Shown piece after piece: positions 33,180 through 48,457 of a stretch of 64,000 nt of DNA (the first letter of the stretch is position 1; each line of letters opens with the position of its first letter). The DNA lies in contig NZ_CP087106.1 in assembly GCF_028583545.1 (NCBI RefSeq), forward strand, positions 992,001-1,056,000. The letters are read 5' to 3'. The position numbers were made by a program, and so were the translations under genes. The notes beneath the pieces are model-generated. The model did no database searches and had not been told where the DNA came from. It saw only the letters and a program-made list of their open reading frames with translations. The stretch comes from Methylobacterium sp. NMS14P. GTDB lineage: Bacteria; Pseudomonadota; Alphaproteobacteria; Rhizobiales; Beijerinckiaceae.

Positions 33180-33527
33180 CGCAGGTGATAACGAGAAAAA
33201 TTTGTTGCCTTCTCAAGGCAAACTGACACATAGGGATGTTTAAGCGGTCCTAATCCGCTCAGGTAACCGGGCTCCCGGGGGGAAGCCGTAACGTCAACGC
33301 GAAGCGCCGGGACGCTTCAGCCGGTATGATGGGGGTCCGTCTCGCCCTACCACCTGTCCACTTCCCGCCTTCCGCTTCCTTTCCTCAAGCCAGAGTCCGA
33401 CGGGTCCAAGGAGGAGGCGCTCAGCGCCAAGGCCAAGATCACCGTCGCCGACACCGAATCCGGCACACTCCGCGAGACCGGTGAGGCGGCCAGCCCCGCC
33501 CGCCCGCGGGCGCCGGTCGCGGCCGAC
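33180..33527. other. Intergenic region with short hairpins, no separate gene seen
   Basis: Between gloB and the TetR gene lie an AT-rich stretch and two small stems: TTGCCTT-CTC-AAGGCAA at 33205-33221 and AGCGG-TCCTAAT-CCGCT near 33243-33259. The last 190 bp (from about 33335) are open in the frame of the TetR gene and include AAGGAGGAG at 33408-33416, but with no ATG, GTG or TTG before 33528. Confidence 0.5.
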
Positions 33528-34103
33528 GTGCGGCTGCTCGGGATCGCCACCGAGCACCTCTCGCGGCTCGGGCCCAAGCGCGTGACGGTCGTGGCCGTCG
33601 CCGCCGAGGCCGGCATGACGCACGCGAACGTGTACCGCTACTTCCCGTCGAAGGACGCGCTCCTCGACGCGGTGGCGGGCCGCTGGCTCCGCGAGGTCGA
33701 GGCCCGGCTCGCCGGAATCGCCGACGCGCCCGACCCTGCCGACGACAAGATCGAGCGCCTCCTGACCGCCCTCGCGACGGTCCAGCGGGACGCCCTGTTC
33801 GACGAGCCGAACCTGTTCGCGGTCCACCTCGACGCCACCGTGTCGGCCCGGCCGATCGCCCGGCGGCATCGCGTGCGCCTGCGCAGCCTCGTCGAGCGCG
33901 TCGTCGAGGAGGGCATCACCTCGGGGATCTTCTCGGCCCGAGACCGGGAGCGGGCGATCGCCTACATCTTCGACGCGAGCTACCGCTTCACCCATCCGCT
34001 GGCGATCCAGCACGATGCCGAGGTGCCGCGCGACCTGATCGAGGCCCGGTTCGGGGCCGTCATCCACGCGATCCAGCGGGTCCTGCGCTCCGGCATCCTC
34101 TGA
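33528..34103 (+). CDS. TetR family transcriptional regulator
   Basis: A 191-aa regulator. The N-terminal helix-turn-helix runs from about residue 3 to 48 (LLGIATEHLSRLGPKRVTVV, then AAEAGMTHANVYRYFPSKDA), and the rest is an all-helical ligand-binding domain with a TetR_C-like segment. The GTG at 33528 is the first canonical start, but it leaves almost no residues before helix 1, unlike typical TetR proteins. The same frame is open for about 65 codons upstream and an AAGGAGGAG site exists there without a standard start codon, so the true N-terminus may lie upstream. A strong terminator follows. Ligand and targets are unknown. Confidence 0.8.
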   Translation: MRLLGIATEHLSRLGPKRVTVVAVAAEAGMTHANVYRYFPSKDALLDAVAGRWLREVEARLAGIADAPDPADDKIERLLTALATVQRDALFDEPNLFAVHLDATVSARPIARRHRVRLRSLVERVVEEGITSGIFSARDRERAIAYIFDASYRFTHPLAIQHDAEVPRDLIEARFGAVIHAIQRVLRSGIL

Positions 34104-35468
<1,365 letters not shown>

Positions 35469-35581
35469 CCGGTAAGCGGAGACCGGGCCGCGCGTAGCGT
35501 TTCGGAGATTCGAATCCCAATCGCTCGATCTCTCTACGCGCTGCCCGCTGCCACCTATTCGCTCCTCCCTACGAGGCTCCG

Positions 35582-36778
35582 ATGAATATCCATGAATATC
35601 AGGCCAAGGCCGTGCTGAAGGAGTTCGGCCTGCCCGTCTCCCGCGGCGTGGCCATCTTCAACCCGTCGGAGGCCGAGGCCGCCGCCAAGGAGCTCGGCGG
35701 CCCCGTCTGGGTCGTGAAGAGCCAGATCCACGCGGGCGGCCGCGGCAAGGGCACCTTCAAGGGCGCACCCGAGGGCGCCAAGGGCGGCGTGCGCGTCACC
35801 AAGTCGATCGACGAGGTGAAGCAGTTCGCCGGCGAGATGCTCGGCCAGACGCTGGTGACCATCCAGACCGGCCCGGCCGGCAAGCAGGTCAACCGCCTCT
35901 ACATCGAGGAAGGGGCCCAGATCGCCGAGGAATTCTACCTCTCGATGCTGGTCGACCGCGCCACGGGCGGCGTCGCCTTCGTGGTCTCCACCGAGGGTGG
36001 CATGGACATCGAGGCGGTCGCCCACGACACGCCCGAGAAGATCCACACGATCGCGGTCGATCCGGCCACCGGCGTGATGCCCCATCACGGCCGCGCCGTC
36101 GCCAAGGCGCTGGGCCTGTCGGGCGCCCAGGCCAAGGAGGCCGCCGCGCTGACCGAGAAGCTCTACGCGGCCTTCGTGGCCAAGGACATGAGCCTCCTCG
36201 AGATCAACCCGCTGGTGCTGACCGCCGACGGGCACCTCAAGTGCCTCGACGCCAAGATGGCCTTCGACTCGAACGCCCTCTACCGGCACGCCGACATCGT
36301 CGCGCTGCGCGACGAGACCGAGGAGGACGCCAAGGAGATCGAGGCGTCGAAGTACGACCTCGCCTACATCGCGCTGGACGGCACGATCGGCTGCATGGTC
36401 AACGGCGCCGGCCTCGCCATGGCGACGCTCGACATCATCAAGCTCTACGGCGAGGAGCCGGCGAACTTCCTCGATGTCGGCGGCGGCGCCTCGGAGGAGA
36501 AGGTCACGGCGGCGTTCAAGATCATCACCGCCGACCCGAACGTGAAGGGCATCCTCGTCAACATCTTCGGCGGGATCATGAAGTGCGACGTGATCGCCAA
36601 CGGCGTGATCGCGGCCGTGAAGGCGGTGGGCCTGCAGGTGCCGCTGGTGGTGCGCCTCGAGGGCACCAACGTCGAGCAGGGCAAGGCCATCATCCGCAAT
36701 TCCGGACTGAACGTGATCCCGGCGGACGACCTCGACGACGCCGCCCAGAAGATCGTCGCCGCCGTGAAGGGAGCCTGA
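35582..36778 (+). CDS. sucC: Succinyl-CoA synthetase (ADP-forming) beta subunit
   Basis: The nucleotide-binding subunit of succinate-CoA ligase. The 398-aa protein starts [19 protein letters not shown], has the ATP-grasp domain with [14 protein letters not shown] and LEINPLVL, and the C-terminal CoA-ligase part with [23 protein letters not shown] and [11 protein letters not shown]. Length and motifs are normal. It lies 113 bp after mdh and 2 bp before sucD, so sucC and sucD are translated together to make the alpha/beta complex. Confidence 0.96.
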   Translation: MNIHEYQAKAVLKEFGLPVSRGVAIFNPSEAEAAAKELGGPVWVVKSQIHAGGRGKGTFKGAPEGAKGGVRVTKSIDEVKQFAGEMLGQTLVTIQTGPAGKQVNRLYIEEGAQIAEEFYLSMLVDRATGGVAFVVSTEGGMDIEAVAHDTPEKIHTIAVDPATGVMPHHGRAVAKALGLSGAQAKEAAALTEKLYAAFVAKDMSLLEINPLVLTADGHLKCLDAKMAFDSNALYRHADIVALRDETEEDAKEIEASKYDLAYIALDGTIGCMVNGAGLAMATLDIIKLYGEEPANFLDVGGGASEEKVTAAFKIITADPNVKGILVNIFGGIMKCDVIANGVIAAVKAVGLQVPLVVRLEGTNVEQGKAIIRNSGLNVIPADDLDDAAQKIVAAVKGA

Positions 36779-36780
36779 TC

Positions 36781-37665
36781 ATGTCGGTGATGATCGACGC
36801 CAACACCAAGGTCATCTGCCAGGGCTTCACCGGCAAGAACGGGACCTTCCACTCGGAGCAGGCCATCGCGTACGGCACCAAGATGGTCGGCGGCACGAGC
36901 CCCGGTAAGGGCGGCTCCAGCCATCTCGGCCTGCCGGTGTTCGACACCGTTGCCGAGGCCTGCGAGGCCACCGGCGCCGAGGCCTCGGTGGTCTACGTGC
37001 CGCCGCCGGGCGCCGCCGACGCGATCTGCGAGGCGATCAGTGCCGAGGTGCCGCTGATCGTCTGCATCACGGAGGGCATCCCGGTGCTCGACATGGTGCG
37101 GGTGAAGCGGGCGCTGACGGGCTCGAAGTCGCGCCTCGTCGGGCCGAACTGCCCCGGCATCGTCACGGCCGGCGAGTCGAAGATCGGCATCATGCCGGCC
37201 AACATCTTCCGGCCCGGCTCCGTCGGCATCGTGTCCCGCTCGGGCACGCTGACCTACGAGGCGGTGTTCCAGACCTCCAATGCCGGCCTCGGCCAGACCA
37301 CGGCGGTGGGCATCGGCGGCGACCCGGTGAAGGGCACCGAGTTCATTGACGTGCTGGAGCTGTTCCTCGCCGACCCGAAGACCGAGTCGATCGTGATGAT
37401 CGGCGAGATCGGCGGCTCGGCCGAGGAGGAGGCGGCGCAGTTCCTGAAGGACGAGGCCAAGCGCGGCCGCAGGAAGCCGATGGTCGGCTTCATCGCCGGC
37501 CGCACGGCGCCTCCGGGCCGCCGCATGGGCCATGCCGGCGCGATCATCTCGGGCGGCAAGGGCGGCGCCGAGGACAAGATCGCCGCCATGGAGGCCGCGG
37601 GCATCCGCGTGTCGCCGTCGCCGGCCCGGCTGGGCTCGACGCTCGTCGAGGTCCTGAAGGGCTGA
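36781..37665 (+). CDS. sucD: Succinyl-CoA synthetase alpha subunit
   Basis: The 294-aa CoA-binding, phosphohistidine-bearing subunit. [20 protein letters not shown] near the N-terminus binds Co[10 protein letters not shown] follows, and His251 in [19 protein letters not shown] is the phosphorylated histidine. The ATG lies 2 bp after the sucC stop. Two hairpins follow the stop, the second with a T-rich tail, separating sucCD from sucA. Confidence 0.96.
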   Translation: MSVMIDANTKVICQGFTGKNGTFHSEQAIAYGTKMVGGTSPGKGGSSHLGLPVFDTVAEACEATGAEASVVYVPPPGAADAICEAISAEVPLIVCITEGIPVLDMVRVKRALTGSKSRLVGPNCPGIVTAGESKIGIMPANIFRPGSVGIVSRSGTLTYEAVFQTSNAGLGQTTAVGIGGDPVKGTEFIDVLELFLADPKTESIVMIGEIGGSAEEEAAQFLKDEAKRGRRKPMVGFIAGRTAPPGRRMGHAGAIISGGKGGAEDKIAAMEAAGIRVSPSPARLGSTLVEVLKG

Positions 37666-37679
37666 GGCCCGACACGCCT

Positions 37680-37708
37680 GCGTTGCGGCCATCGCAGGGC
37701 CGCAACGC
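37680..37708 (+). terminator. Hairpin downstream of sucD
   Basis: GCGTTGCGGCC (37680-37690) and GGCCGCAACGC (37698-37708) form a perfect 11-bp stem with a 7-nt loop, 15 bp after the sucD stop. No T-run follows, so it may be an attenuator or an RNA-stabilising stem rather than a terminator. Confidence 0.6.
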
Positions 37709-37735
37709 CCATATCGGGCGTGCAGACGATTTCGG

Positions 37736-37766
37736 CGGGGCGGTCACCCGCCCCGTTTCGGTTTGA
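37736..37766 (+). terminator. Terminator-like hairpin between sucD and sucA
   Basis: CGGGGCGG-TCAC-CCGCCCCG (37736-37755) is a perfect 8-bp stem followed by TTTCGGTTTG. It probably ends part of the mdh-sucCD transcription; sucA starts 84 bp later and may have its own promoter. Confidence 0.65.
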
Positions 37767-37838
37767 GGGTGATCCGCCGCGCGGACGGGGAGCCCGAAGG
37801 GCAGGGGAGCCTGCCCGCGCGATCAGGATGGACGCACC

Positions 37839-40826
<2,988 letters not shown>

Positions 40827-40836
40827 TCGTCCGGCC

Positions 40837-41136
40837 ATGGCCTACTTCCTGCTCCGTCTGGAACCGCCCCGCCCGAGCTTCCCGTTCGACGCGACGGAGG
40901 CCGAGAAGGCGCTGTTCTCGGCGCATTCCGGTTACTGGATGGAGCAGGCGGCCGCCGGGACCGCCATCGCGGTCGGGCCCGTCTTCGAGTCCGGCGGCAC
41001 CTGGGGCCTGGCCCTGGTCGAGGCCGACGACGCGGCCCAGGCCGAGGCGCTCGGCGAAGCAGATCCCGTCCTGATGGCGCAGGCAGGCTTCCGGTACACC
41101 GTCTCGCCCGTTCCATCCCTGATCCTGCGGCGCTGA
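40837..41136 (+). CDS. YciI family protein
   Basis: A 99-aa YciI-like (dimeric alpha/beta, ferredoxin-like) protein: [20 protein letters not shown] at the start, then [19 protein letters not shown] with the conserved His, [19 protein letters not shown] and [17 protein letters not shown]. It starts 10 bp after the sucA stop and ends 49 bp before sucB, so it lies inside the E1-E2 operon. YciI proteins are poorly understood; some act as small hydrolases or oxygenase-like enzymes. Its position suggests a link with 2-oxoglutarate dehydrogenase, but none is established. Confidence 0.85.
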   Translation: MAYFLLRLEPPRPSFPFDATEAEKALFSAHSGYWMEQAAAGTAIAVGPVFESGGTWGLALVEADDAAQAEALGEADPVLMAQAGFRYTVSPVPSLILRR

Positions 41137-41185
41137 CGTCGCGGCCCGACATCCAGAGGAGGCCCCCCGCGGGGCAGAAGAGAGC

Positions 41186-42505
41186 ATGGCAACCGACATC
41201 CTCGTCCCGACCCTCGGCGAATCCGTCAGCGAGGCCACGATCGGCCGCTGGTTCAAGAAGCCCGGCGACACGGTCGCGGCCGACGAGCCGATCGTCGAGC
41301 TCGAGACCGACAAGGTCACCCTGGAGGTGAACGCCCCGGCGGCCGGCGAACTCGGCGAGATCCTAGTCAAGGACGGCGAGACCGTGGAGCCCGGCGCCCT
41401 GCTCGGCTCGATCGTCGAGGCCGGAGCCGGCGGCGGCTCGGCCAAGAAGGCCGCCCCGAAGGAGGCCGCGGAGACCAAGGCCGAGACTCGGAGCGAGGCC
41501 CCGAAGGCCGCCGCGCCCGCGAAGGCCGAGGCGCCCGCCCAGGAATCCTCGGCCGGTTACGGCAATCACGGCGATGCCGCCTCTCCCGCGGCCCAGCAGC
41601 GCCCGGTCGGCGACAACGGTCCGGCGGTGGCGAAGCTCGCCCGGGAGTCGGGCGTCGATCCGTCGAGCGTGAACGGCTCGGGCAAGGACGGCCGCGTCAC
41701 CAAGGGCGACATGCTCGGCGCGATCGCCAAGGGCCCGGCTCCGTCGGCCCCCGCCAAGGAGGCGCGCCCGACTCTGCCGCGCGCGCCCTCGGCGCCGGAC
41801 GACGCCGCGCGCGAGGAGCGCGTGCGCATGACGAAGCTGCGCCAGACCATCGCGCGCCGCCTGAAGGACGCGCAGGACACCGCGGCGATGCTGACGACGT
41901 TCAACGACGTCGACATGTCGGCCGTGATGGCGATGCGAAGCCAGTACAAGGACATCTTCGAGAAGAAGCACGGCACGAAGCTCGGCTTCATGGGCTTCTT
42001 CACCAAGGCGGTGATCGGCGCCCTCAAGGACGTGCCGGCGGTCAACGCCGAGATCGACGGGCAGGATCTCGTCTACAAGAACTACTACCACATCGGCATC
42101 GCGGTCGGCACCGATAAGGGCCTCGTCGTGCCGGTGGTGCGCGACGCCGACGACCTGTCGATCGCCGGGATCGAGAAGAAGATCGCCGGCTTCGGCAAAA
42201 AGGCCCGCGACGGCAAGCTCTCCATCGAGGAAATGCAGGGCGGCACCTTCACGATCACGAACGGCGGCATCTACGGCTCGCTGATGTCGACGCCGATCCT
42301 AAACGCGCCGCAATCCGGCATCCTCGGCATGCACCGCATCGAGGAGCGCCCGGTGGTCCGCGTCGGCAAGATCGAGGCGCGGCCGATGATGTACCTCGCC
42401 CTGTCGTACGACCATCGCATCGTCGACGGTAAGGAGGCCGTGACCTTCCTGGTGCGGGTCAAGGAGGCGCTGGAGGATCCGGCGCGCCTCGTGCTGGACC
42501 TCTGA
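41186..42505 (+). CDS. sucB: 2-oxoglutarate dehydrogenase E2 (dihydrolipoamide succinyltransferase)
   Basis: The 439-aa core of the complex, transferring succinyl from lipoate to CoA. The N-terminal lipoyl domain has Lys43 in [12 protein letters not shown] as lipoylation site. An Ala/Glu/Pro-rich linker (about 80-130) leads to the E3-binding domain ([19 protein letters not shown], then RVTKGDML) and the catalytic domain, with His410 in [15 protein letters not shown] single lipoyl domain is normal for succinyltransferases. It lies between the yciI-like gene and an SDR gene. Confidence 0.96.
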   Translation: MATDILVPTLGESVSEATIGRWFKKPGDTVAADEPIVELETDKVTLEVNAPAAGELGEILVKDGETVEPGALLGSIVEAGAGGGSAKKAAPKEAAETKAETRSEAPKAAAPAKAEAPAQESSAGYGNHGDAASPAAQQRPVGDNGPAVAKLARESGVDPSSVNGSGKDGRVTKGDMLGAIAKGPAPSAPAKEARPTLPRAPSAPDDAAREERVRMTKLRQTIARRLKDAQDTAAMLTTFNDVDMSAVMAMRSQYKDIFEKKHGTKLGFMGFFTKAVIGALKDVPAVNAEIDGQDLVYKNYYHIGIAVGTDKGLVVPVVRDADDLSIAGIEKKIAGFGKKARDGKLSIEEMQGGTFTITNGGIYGSLMSTPILNAPQSGILGMHRIEERPVVRVGKIEARPMMYLALSYDHRIVDGKEAVTFLVRVKEALEDPARLVLDL

Positions 42506-42512
42506 GGCAGCC

Positions 42513-43268
42513 ATGTCGAGCGCTGAGAACAGGGTCGCGATCGTCACGGGCGGCAGCCGCGGCATCGGCCGCGCGGTGGCGCTCCTCCTGGCGGAGCGCA
42601 GCTACGCCGTCTGCCTGAGCTACGTGTCGGACGCCGCCGCCGCGCAGGGCGTGGTGGACGCGATCGCCGCCAAGGGCGGACGGGCGCTCGCCGTGAAGGG
42701 CGACGTCGGCAACGAGGCCGACGTCATCGCCCTGTTCAAGGCGGCCGACGGCCTCGGCCGCCTCGCGGCGCTCGTCAACAATGCCGGCGTGGTCGACGTG
42801 AAGTCTGACGTCGCCGACATGAGCGTCGCCCGCCTCCAGCGCATGATGACCACCAACGTGGTCGGCAGCTTCCTGTGCGCGCGGGAGGCGGTGCGGCGCA
42901 TGTCGATCAAGCGCGGCGGGGCAGGGGGCGCGATCGTCAACCTGTCCTCGGTGGCGGCGCGCCTCGGCGGCCCCGGCCAGTTCGTGGACTACGCGGCCTC
43001 CAAGGGCGCCATCGATTCGCTGACGATCGGGCTTTCCCGCGAGGTCGCCGCCGACGGCATCCGGGTCAACGCGGTCGCGCCCGGCATCATCGCAACCGAC
43101 ATCCACGCCAGCGGCGGCGAGCCCGACCGGGTGGAGCGCCTCGGCCCGGGCGTCCCGATGAAGCGGGCCGGCACCGCCGAGGAGGTGGCCGCACCGATCG
43201 TGTGGCTCCTCTCGGAGGAGGCCGCCTACACAACCGGCGCCATCCTCGACGTCGGCGGCGGCCGCTGA
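42513..43268 (+). CDS. SDR family oxidoreductase inside the TCA operon
   Basis: A 251-aa classical [11 protein letters not shown] near residue 13 for NAD(P), NNAGVV near 89, the catalytic Ser in [16 protein letters not shown] near 165, and [10 protein letters not shown] at the end, close to FabG/glucose-1-dehydrogenase-type enzymes. It starts 7 bp after the sucB stop and ends 67 bp before lpdA. An SDR at this place recurs in some alphaproteobacterial genomes, but its substrate is not known. It could act as a beta-ketoacyl or sugar reductase. Confidence 0.87.
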   Translation: MSSAENRVAIVTGGSRGIGRAVALLLAERSYAVCLSYVSDAAAAQGVVDAIAAKGGRALAVKGDVGNEADVIALFKAADGLGRLAALVNNAGVVDVKSDVADMSVARLQRMMTTNVVGSFLCAREAVRRMSIKRGGAGGAIVNLSSVAARLGGPGQFVDYAASKGAIDSLTIGLSREVAADGIRVNAVAPGIIATDIHASGGEPDRVERLGPGVPMKRAGTAEEVAAPIVWLLSEEAAYTTGAILDVGGGR

Positions 43269-43335
43269 GCCTCAGCCCGACCTGACATTCCCTGCCCGTC
43301 CCACACGCGGCACGACCGAGCGGAAGCGAAGCCTC

Positions 43336-44739
<1,404 letters not shown>

Positions 44740-44808
44740 GGGGCGAAGGCCCACGGCTACACGAGTTGGATATCTCGGCGGGCGCAGCCGCCAGCTCGAA
44801 GGGGAGCG

Positions 44809-44832
44809 CCCCCTCCCGCACGGGAGAGGGGG
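44809..44832. repeat. Dispersed GC hairpin repeat, imperfect copy C
   Basis: CCCCCTCCC-GCAC-GGGAGAGGGGG is related to the two hairpin elements at 26407 and 26539, with the same GCAC loop as copy B. It lies between the convergent ends of lpdA and the double-receiver gene and may help terminate transcription from both sides. Confidence 0.6.
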
Positions 44833-44903
44833 CCTGTCGCGCTCCGTCACGAGCCGCGCGCCTCGAACCTGTGTGGCCCTTAGGGAGAAGCCTCGGCGCG
44901 GGA

Positions 44904-45761
44904 TCAGGCGATCTTGCGCCGGGGATTGGGCAGGTCGGCGATCCGCAGGAGCGCGCTCGGCGCGGGCGGGGCCGTCAGGGCGTTCAGCAGATACGGCCGG
45001 CGCAGGCCCAGCGCGTTGTGCAGAGCCAGGTCGATGTCGCGGGCGTAGAACGGCATCCGCAGCACCGCGTCGACGCCGAAGTAGCGGCCGGCCTGGGCGA
45101 CGGGCTCCAGATCGGACGTGGTCAGCAGGGTGATCCGGGTCGCGAGGCCGAGAGGCTGGATCTGGCAGGCCAGTTCGAGCCCGTCGATGCCGCCGAGCTT
45201 CACGTCGATGAAGGCGAAGTCGTAGGCGGCGAGCTTCAGCTGCTTGAGAGCGTGGCGGCCGTCATCCGTCTCGTCGAGCTCGATCGCGAAGCCGCTGCGC
45301 GCCACGACGCGACTGATCGCCGAGCGACCGGCCGGGGTCGAGCAGGCGAGCAGGGCCCGGGTCGGCACGCGACGGCGGGCATCCGCGTGGAGCAGCGGCT
45401 CGATATGGCTCGGGTCGAGGGGCGTCTTCAGGACCTCGTAGGCCCCGAGGCTGGTGGCGATCTCCTGCCAGTGCGGCAGCACGCGGGTCGCCACCAGCAC
45501 CAGGCAGGGTGGCTCCGCACCCGCCCGGCGCGCCACGGCGACCGCCTCGGGTCCGCTGAGATCGTCGAGTTGCAGCCCCACGAAGGCCAGGGTCGGACGG
45601 TGGCGGAGGAGGATATCGCGGAGCGCCTGACCCGACGTCGCCTCGTCGATCACGGCGTGGGGATCGAATCGCAGGACGATCTCCCTCAGGGAGTTGCGGC
45701 GGCCCGGATCGCAATCCGCGATCACGACGCGTGCCGGCGACCTCCCATCCTCAAGATCCAT
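44904..45761 (-). CDS. Response regulator-like protein with two tandem receiver domains
   Basis: A 285-aa protein of two CheY-like domains (about residues 8-125 and 133-250) with no output domain. Domain 1 keeps the acidic pair (Asp16 and Asp18 in IADCDPG) and Lys112 in LKTPLD, but the phospho-acceptor position is Gly62 (FVGLQLDDLSG). Domain 2 has the acceptor Asp186 (FIDVKLGGIDG), but its acidic pair is replaced (LLACSTPAG) and the Lys position is Arg in LRMPF. Each domain thus lacks what the other has. No histidine kinase gene adjoins. It is convergent with lpdA. Confidence 0.75.
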   Translation of the reverse strand: MDLEDGRSPARVVIADCDPGRRNSLREIVLRFDPHAVIDEATSGQALRDILLRHRPTLAFVGLQLDDLSGPEAVAVARRAGAEPPCLVLVATRVLPHWQEIATSLGAYEVLKTPLDPSHIEPLLHADARRRVPTRALLACSTPAGRSAISRVVARSGFAIELDETDDGRHALKQLKLAAYDFAFIDVKLGGIDGLELACQIQPLGLATRITLLTTSDLEPVAQAGRYFGVDAVLRMPFYARDIDLALHNALGLRRPYLLNALTAPPAPSALLRIADLPNPRRKIA

Positions 45762-45914
45762 GACGCCCGCCCAAGCCGATCCCGTTCTTAGCCCATATTG
45801 GCTGAGGATCGTGACGAAGCTCTTAAAGAGCGCGGCTCTGCACTAGGCGAACCGGATGACGCGCCTATAGCCGCTGATGAGCTCCCTCGAAGTCGAAGTT
45901 TTTAGCAATCTTGG

Positions 45915-46895
45915 TCAATGGCCGGCTCTGGGATGGGCCGCCGCGTAGGCGCTCATGAGACGGGCGGCGTCGACCTGCGTGTAGAGCTGCGTCGTGGAGA
46001 GGGAGGCGTGGCCCAGAAGTTCCTGGATCGCGCGCAGCTCGCCCTGGCGCGCCAGCAGATGGGTTGCGAAGGAATGCCGCAGGGCGTGCGGCGTCGCGCT
46101 CTCTGGCAGGCCCAGGGCGCCGCGGGCGCGCGCGACGGTGTACTGGATGATGCGCGGCGAGAGCGGGCCGCCCCGGGCGCCGAGGAAGAGCGGTCCCTCC
46201 GGCGGCAGGGGCAGGGGACAGGCGGCGACGTAGTCGGCCACGGCCTGCGCCACGACGGGCAGGATCGGGACCATGCGCTGCTTGCCACCCTTGCCGAGTA
46301 CGGTGACCTGATCGACGCCGGGCAGGGGCGCGTCGCGGCGGGTCAGACCCAGGGCCTCGGAGATGCGCAGCCCCGCGCCGTAGAGCAGCGCCAGCACGGC
46401 GGCGTCCCGGGCGAGGACCCAGGGCTCCCGCTCCTCGCCGGCGCGGATCGCGGTATCGGTCAGCGCCACGGCGGCGGAGACGGGCAGGGGGCGCGGAAGC
46501 CGCCGCGGGACCTTGGGCGAGCGCACGCCGCCCAGGGCCGAGACGGTGCCGAAGCCCTCGCGCTCGAGGAAGCGCGCGAAAGAGCGCAGGCCCGCCAGCA
46601 TGCGCATCAGCGAGCGTCCGGAGACCTCGTCGGCCCGGCGCGCGGCCATGAAGCCGCGGATGTCCCGCACCTTGAGCCCGATCAGCATCGGGATCGTTGG
46701 CGTCCCCTGACGGGACGCGAGATGGTGGAGGAACTGGCGGAGGTCGCGCCCGTAGGCCTCGACGGTGTTGGACGACATCCGCCGCTCCCGCGCCAGCGCC
46801 TCGATCCAGGCCAGGACGGCGTCGCGAAGGCGGGCGTCACCCGGAAACAGCAGCCGGTCGCCCTGGGTCTCGTGCGTGCTCGCGTGCGTGCTCAT
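45915..46895 (-). CDS. xerC: Tyrosine recombinase XerC
   Basis: Resolves chromosome dimers at dif together with XerD. The 326-aa protein has the N-terminal core-binding SAM-like domain (about 20-115) and the catalytic domain with all tyrosine-recombinase residues: Arg177 (GAGLRISEAL), Lys205 (GKGGKQR), His270 and Arg273 (HALRHSF), His296 (GHASLSTTQLY) and Tyr305. The ATG at 46895 gives MSTHASTHETQGDRL; the longer upstream frame overlaps the ynfA region and is rejected. Length and context favour housekeeping XerC over a mobile-element integrase. Confidence 0.92.
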   Translation of the reverse strand: MSTHASTHETQGDRLLFPGDARLRDAVLAWIEALARERRMSSNTVEAYGRDLRQFLHHLASRQGTPTIPMLIGLKVRDIRGFMAARRADEVSGRSLMRMLAGLRSFARFLEREGFGTVSALGGVRSPKVPRRLPRPLPVSAAVALTDTAIRAGEEREPWVLARDAAVLALLYGAGLRISEALGLTRRDAPLPGVDQVTVLGKGGKQRMVPILPVVAQAVADYVAACPLPLPPEGPLFLGARGGPLSPRIIQYTVARARGALGLPESATPHALRHSFATHLLARQGELRAIQELLGHASLSTTQLYTQVDAARLMSAYAAAHPRAGH

Positions 46896-46999
46896 GGCGG
46901 CACTCGACCGGATCCTCCTTGCCGGGAGCTTAATGCCGGTCGCCGCCCGCCCCCGGGGCCGGGCTCGTCCCGCGCGGCGCGCCGTGCCAAGCTGACCCG

Positions 47000-47320
47000 A
47001 TGACCCTCCTCGCCTACGCGGCCGCCGCCCTCGCCGAGATCGCCGGCTGCTTCGCGTTCTGGGCCTGGCTGCGGCTCGGTCGGTCGGCCTGGTGGGCGCT
47101 GCCGGGCCTCGCCTCGCTGGCCGCCTTCGCGGCCCTGCTGACCCTCGTGGACAGCCCCGCGGCGGGGCGCGCCTTCGCGGCCTACGGCGGCGTCTACGTG
47201 GCGGCCTCGGTCCTGTGGCTGTGGCTCGCGGAGGGCCAGCGGCCCGACCGGTGGGACCTCGCGGGCAGCGCGGTCTGCCTCGCCGGAACGGCGCTGATCC
47301 TCCTCGGCCGCCGGGGGTGA
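47000..47320 (+). CDS. ynfA: YnfA family membrane protein (UPF0060)
   Basis: A 106-aa protein with four membrane segments: [20 protein letters not shown] with the family's AEIxGC motif, [39 protein letters not shown] and [20 protein letters not shown]. YnfA proteins are distant relatives of small multidrug resistance transporters, but a transport role is established for few. It is divergent from xerC and precedes ruvC by 123 bp. Confidence 0.9.
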   Translation: MTLLAYAAAALAEIAGCFAFWAWLRLGRSAWWALPGLASLAAFAALLTLVDSPAAGRAFAAYGGVYVAASVLWLWLAEGQRPDRWDLAGSAVCLAGTALILLGRRG

Positions 47321-47443
47321 GCTCGACCCGGCACCGCGCCGGGACGGCTACGGCCGGCCACCGCCGCGACCGGAACCTTGGTGAAACCAAGCGTTCACGA
47401 TACGTACGGCAGCCTCGGGCCGTGCACCGAGCCGTGGAGCCCC

Positions 47444-48067
47444 ATGACCAGCGCCGTCCGCATCCTCGGGATCGATCCCGGACTCCGCCGCACCGGCTGG
47501 GGCCTGATCACCGCGCAGGGCACGAAGCTCACCTACGGCGATTGCGGGGTCGTGACCTCGGACGGAGAGCTCCCGCTGGCGCTGCGCCTGCGGGAGCTGT
47601 TCGAGGGGATCGGCCGCGTCGTCGAGGCCGTGCGGCCCGACGAGGTCGCCGTGGAGGAGACCTTCGTCAACAAGGACGCCCAGGCGACGCTCAAGCTGGG
47701 ACACGCGCGGGCGATGGCGCTGCTCGTGCCGGCCCTCGCCGGACTGCCGGTGTTCGAGTACGCCCCCAACCTGATCAAGAAGACCGTGGCGGGCTCCGGC
47801 CACGCCGAGAAGGTGCAGATCCAGGCGATGGTCCGCTTCCTTCTGCCGAAGGCCGAGTTCCGCGTCGCGGACGCCGCCGACGCGCTGGCCATCGCGATCA
47901 CCCATGCCAGCCATCGGGACGCCCACGCGCTGCGGCGGGCGCATCTGCCGGGGGGCAAGCGCCGCTCGCTCACCGGTCAGGCGGCCGCGGGACAGGGACT
48001 CGAAGGGAAAGGCTTCTCGGCCGCCGCGGCCGCGCGCATCGAGGCCGCGCTGGCGAAACAAGGCTGA
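47444..48067 (+). CDS. ruvC: Crossover junction endodeoxyribonuclease RuvC
   Basis: Cuts Holliday junctions with RuvAB. The 207-aa protein starts [14 protein letters not shown] with catalytic Asp11, then [20 protein letters not shown] with the catalytic Glu, and [15 protein letters not shown] with the C-terminal catalytic Asp residues. The C-terminal tail is about 30 residues longer than in E. coli and low in complexity. The ATG at 47444 has GGAG at 47436-47439; an upstream ATG at 47378 adds 22 non-conserved residues. ruvA and ruvB are not adjacent in view. Confidence 0.93.
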   Translation: MTSAVRILGIDPGLRRTGWGLITAQGTKLTYGDCGVVTSDGELPLALRLRELFEGIGRVVEAVRPDEVAVEETFVNKDAQATLKLGHARAMALLVPALAGLPVFEYAPNLIKKTVAGSGHAEKVQIQAMVRFLLPKAEFRVADAADALAIAITHASHRDAHALRRAHLPGGKRRSLTGQAAAGQGLEGKGFSAAAAARIEAALAKQG

Positions 48068-48084
48068 CGGGATCGGGAAGAACT

Positions 48085-48168
48085 TGGTGGGGGAAGTAGG
48101 ACTCGAACCTACGAAGCTTACGCAGCGGATTTACAGTCCGCCCCCTTTGCCGCTCGGGACATTCCCCC
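48085..48168 (-). tRNA. tRNA-Tyr (anticodon GUA)
   Basis: On the minus strand the sequence starts GGGGGAATGTCCCGAGCGGC and ends TTCCCCCACCA, forming a complete acceptor stem with encoded CCA. The anticodon loop CTGTAAA gives GUA, the tyrosine anticodon, and the long variable arm (GCGTAAGC region) makes it a class II tRNA as expected for bacterial tRNA-Tyr. The T loop GTTCGAGTC is present. It lies between ruvC and the helicase gene. Confidence 0.95.
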
Positions 48169-48457
48169 AAGGCGGGCATCGCCCGCGGCGCCCTTATGGT
48201 GAGGGGTGGGCCGGGTGTCAACGCTTATGGTGCGCCGATCCGGCCCGCCGGGTGCGGCAATCGTTGAGAGCGGGGCGGTTTCGCTCGGAAGCGCCGCGAT
48301 CGAGGAAGTCCCCCGTCTCGGGCCGGCCCTCTCCCGGCCCCACGTTGCCCGAGGCTCCGGCGCCGGGACGAAAACGCGAACGTTCCGCGACTCCGGGGAT
48401 TCACAAAGGAATCCGGATCGGCCACGGTGTGCGGATGTCGCCCTGCTTCGCCGGCCC

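Noticed and set aside
45915..46895. Tyrosine recombinase as an integrase marking a mobile element
   Set aside because: Length, motif spacing and the neighbours ynfA and ruvC fit housekeeping XerC, and no element boundaries are visible.
48206..48457. An extension of the helicase gene to an upstream start at 48206
   Set aside because: It has no ribosome binding site, a low-complexity translation, and overlaps the region expected to hold the tRNA-Tyr promoter. The true start remains uncertain.
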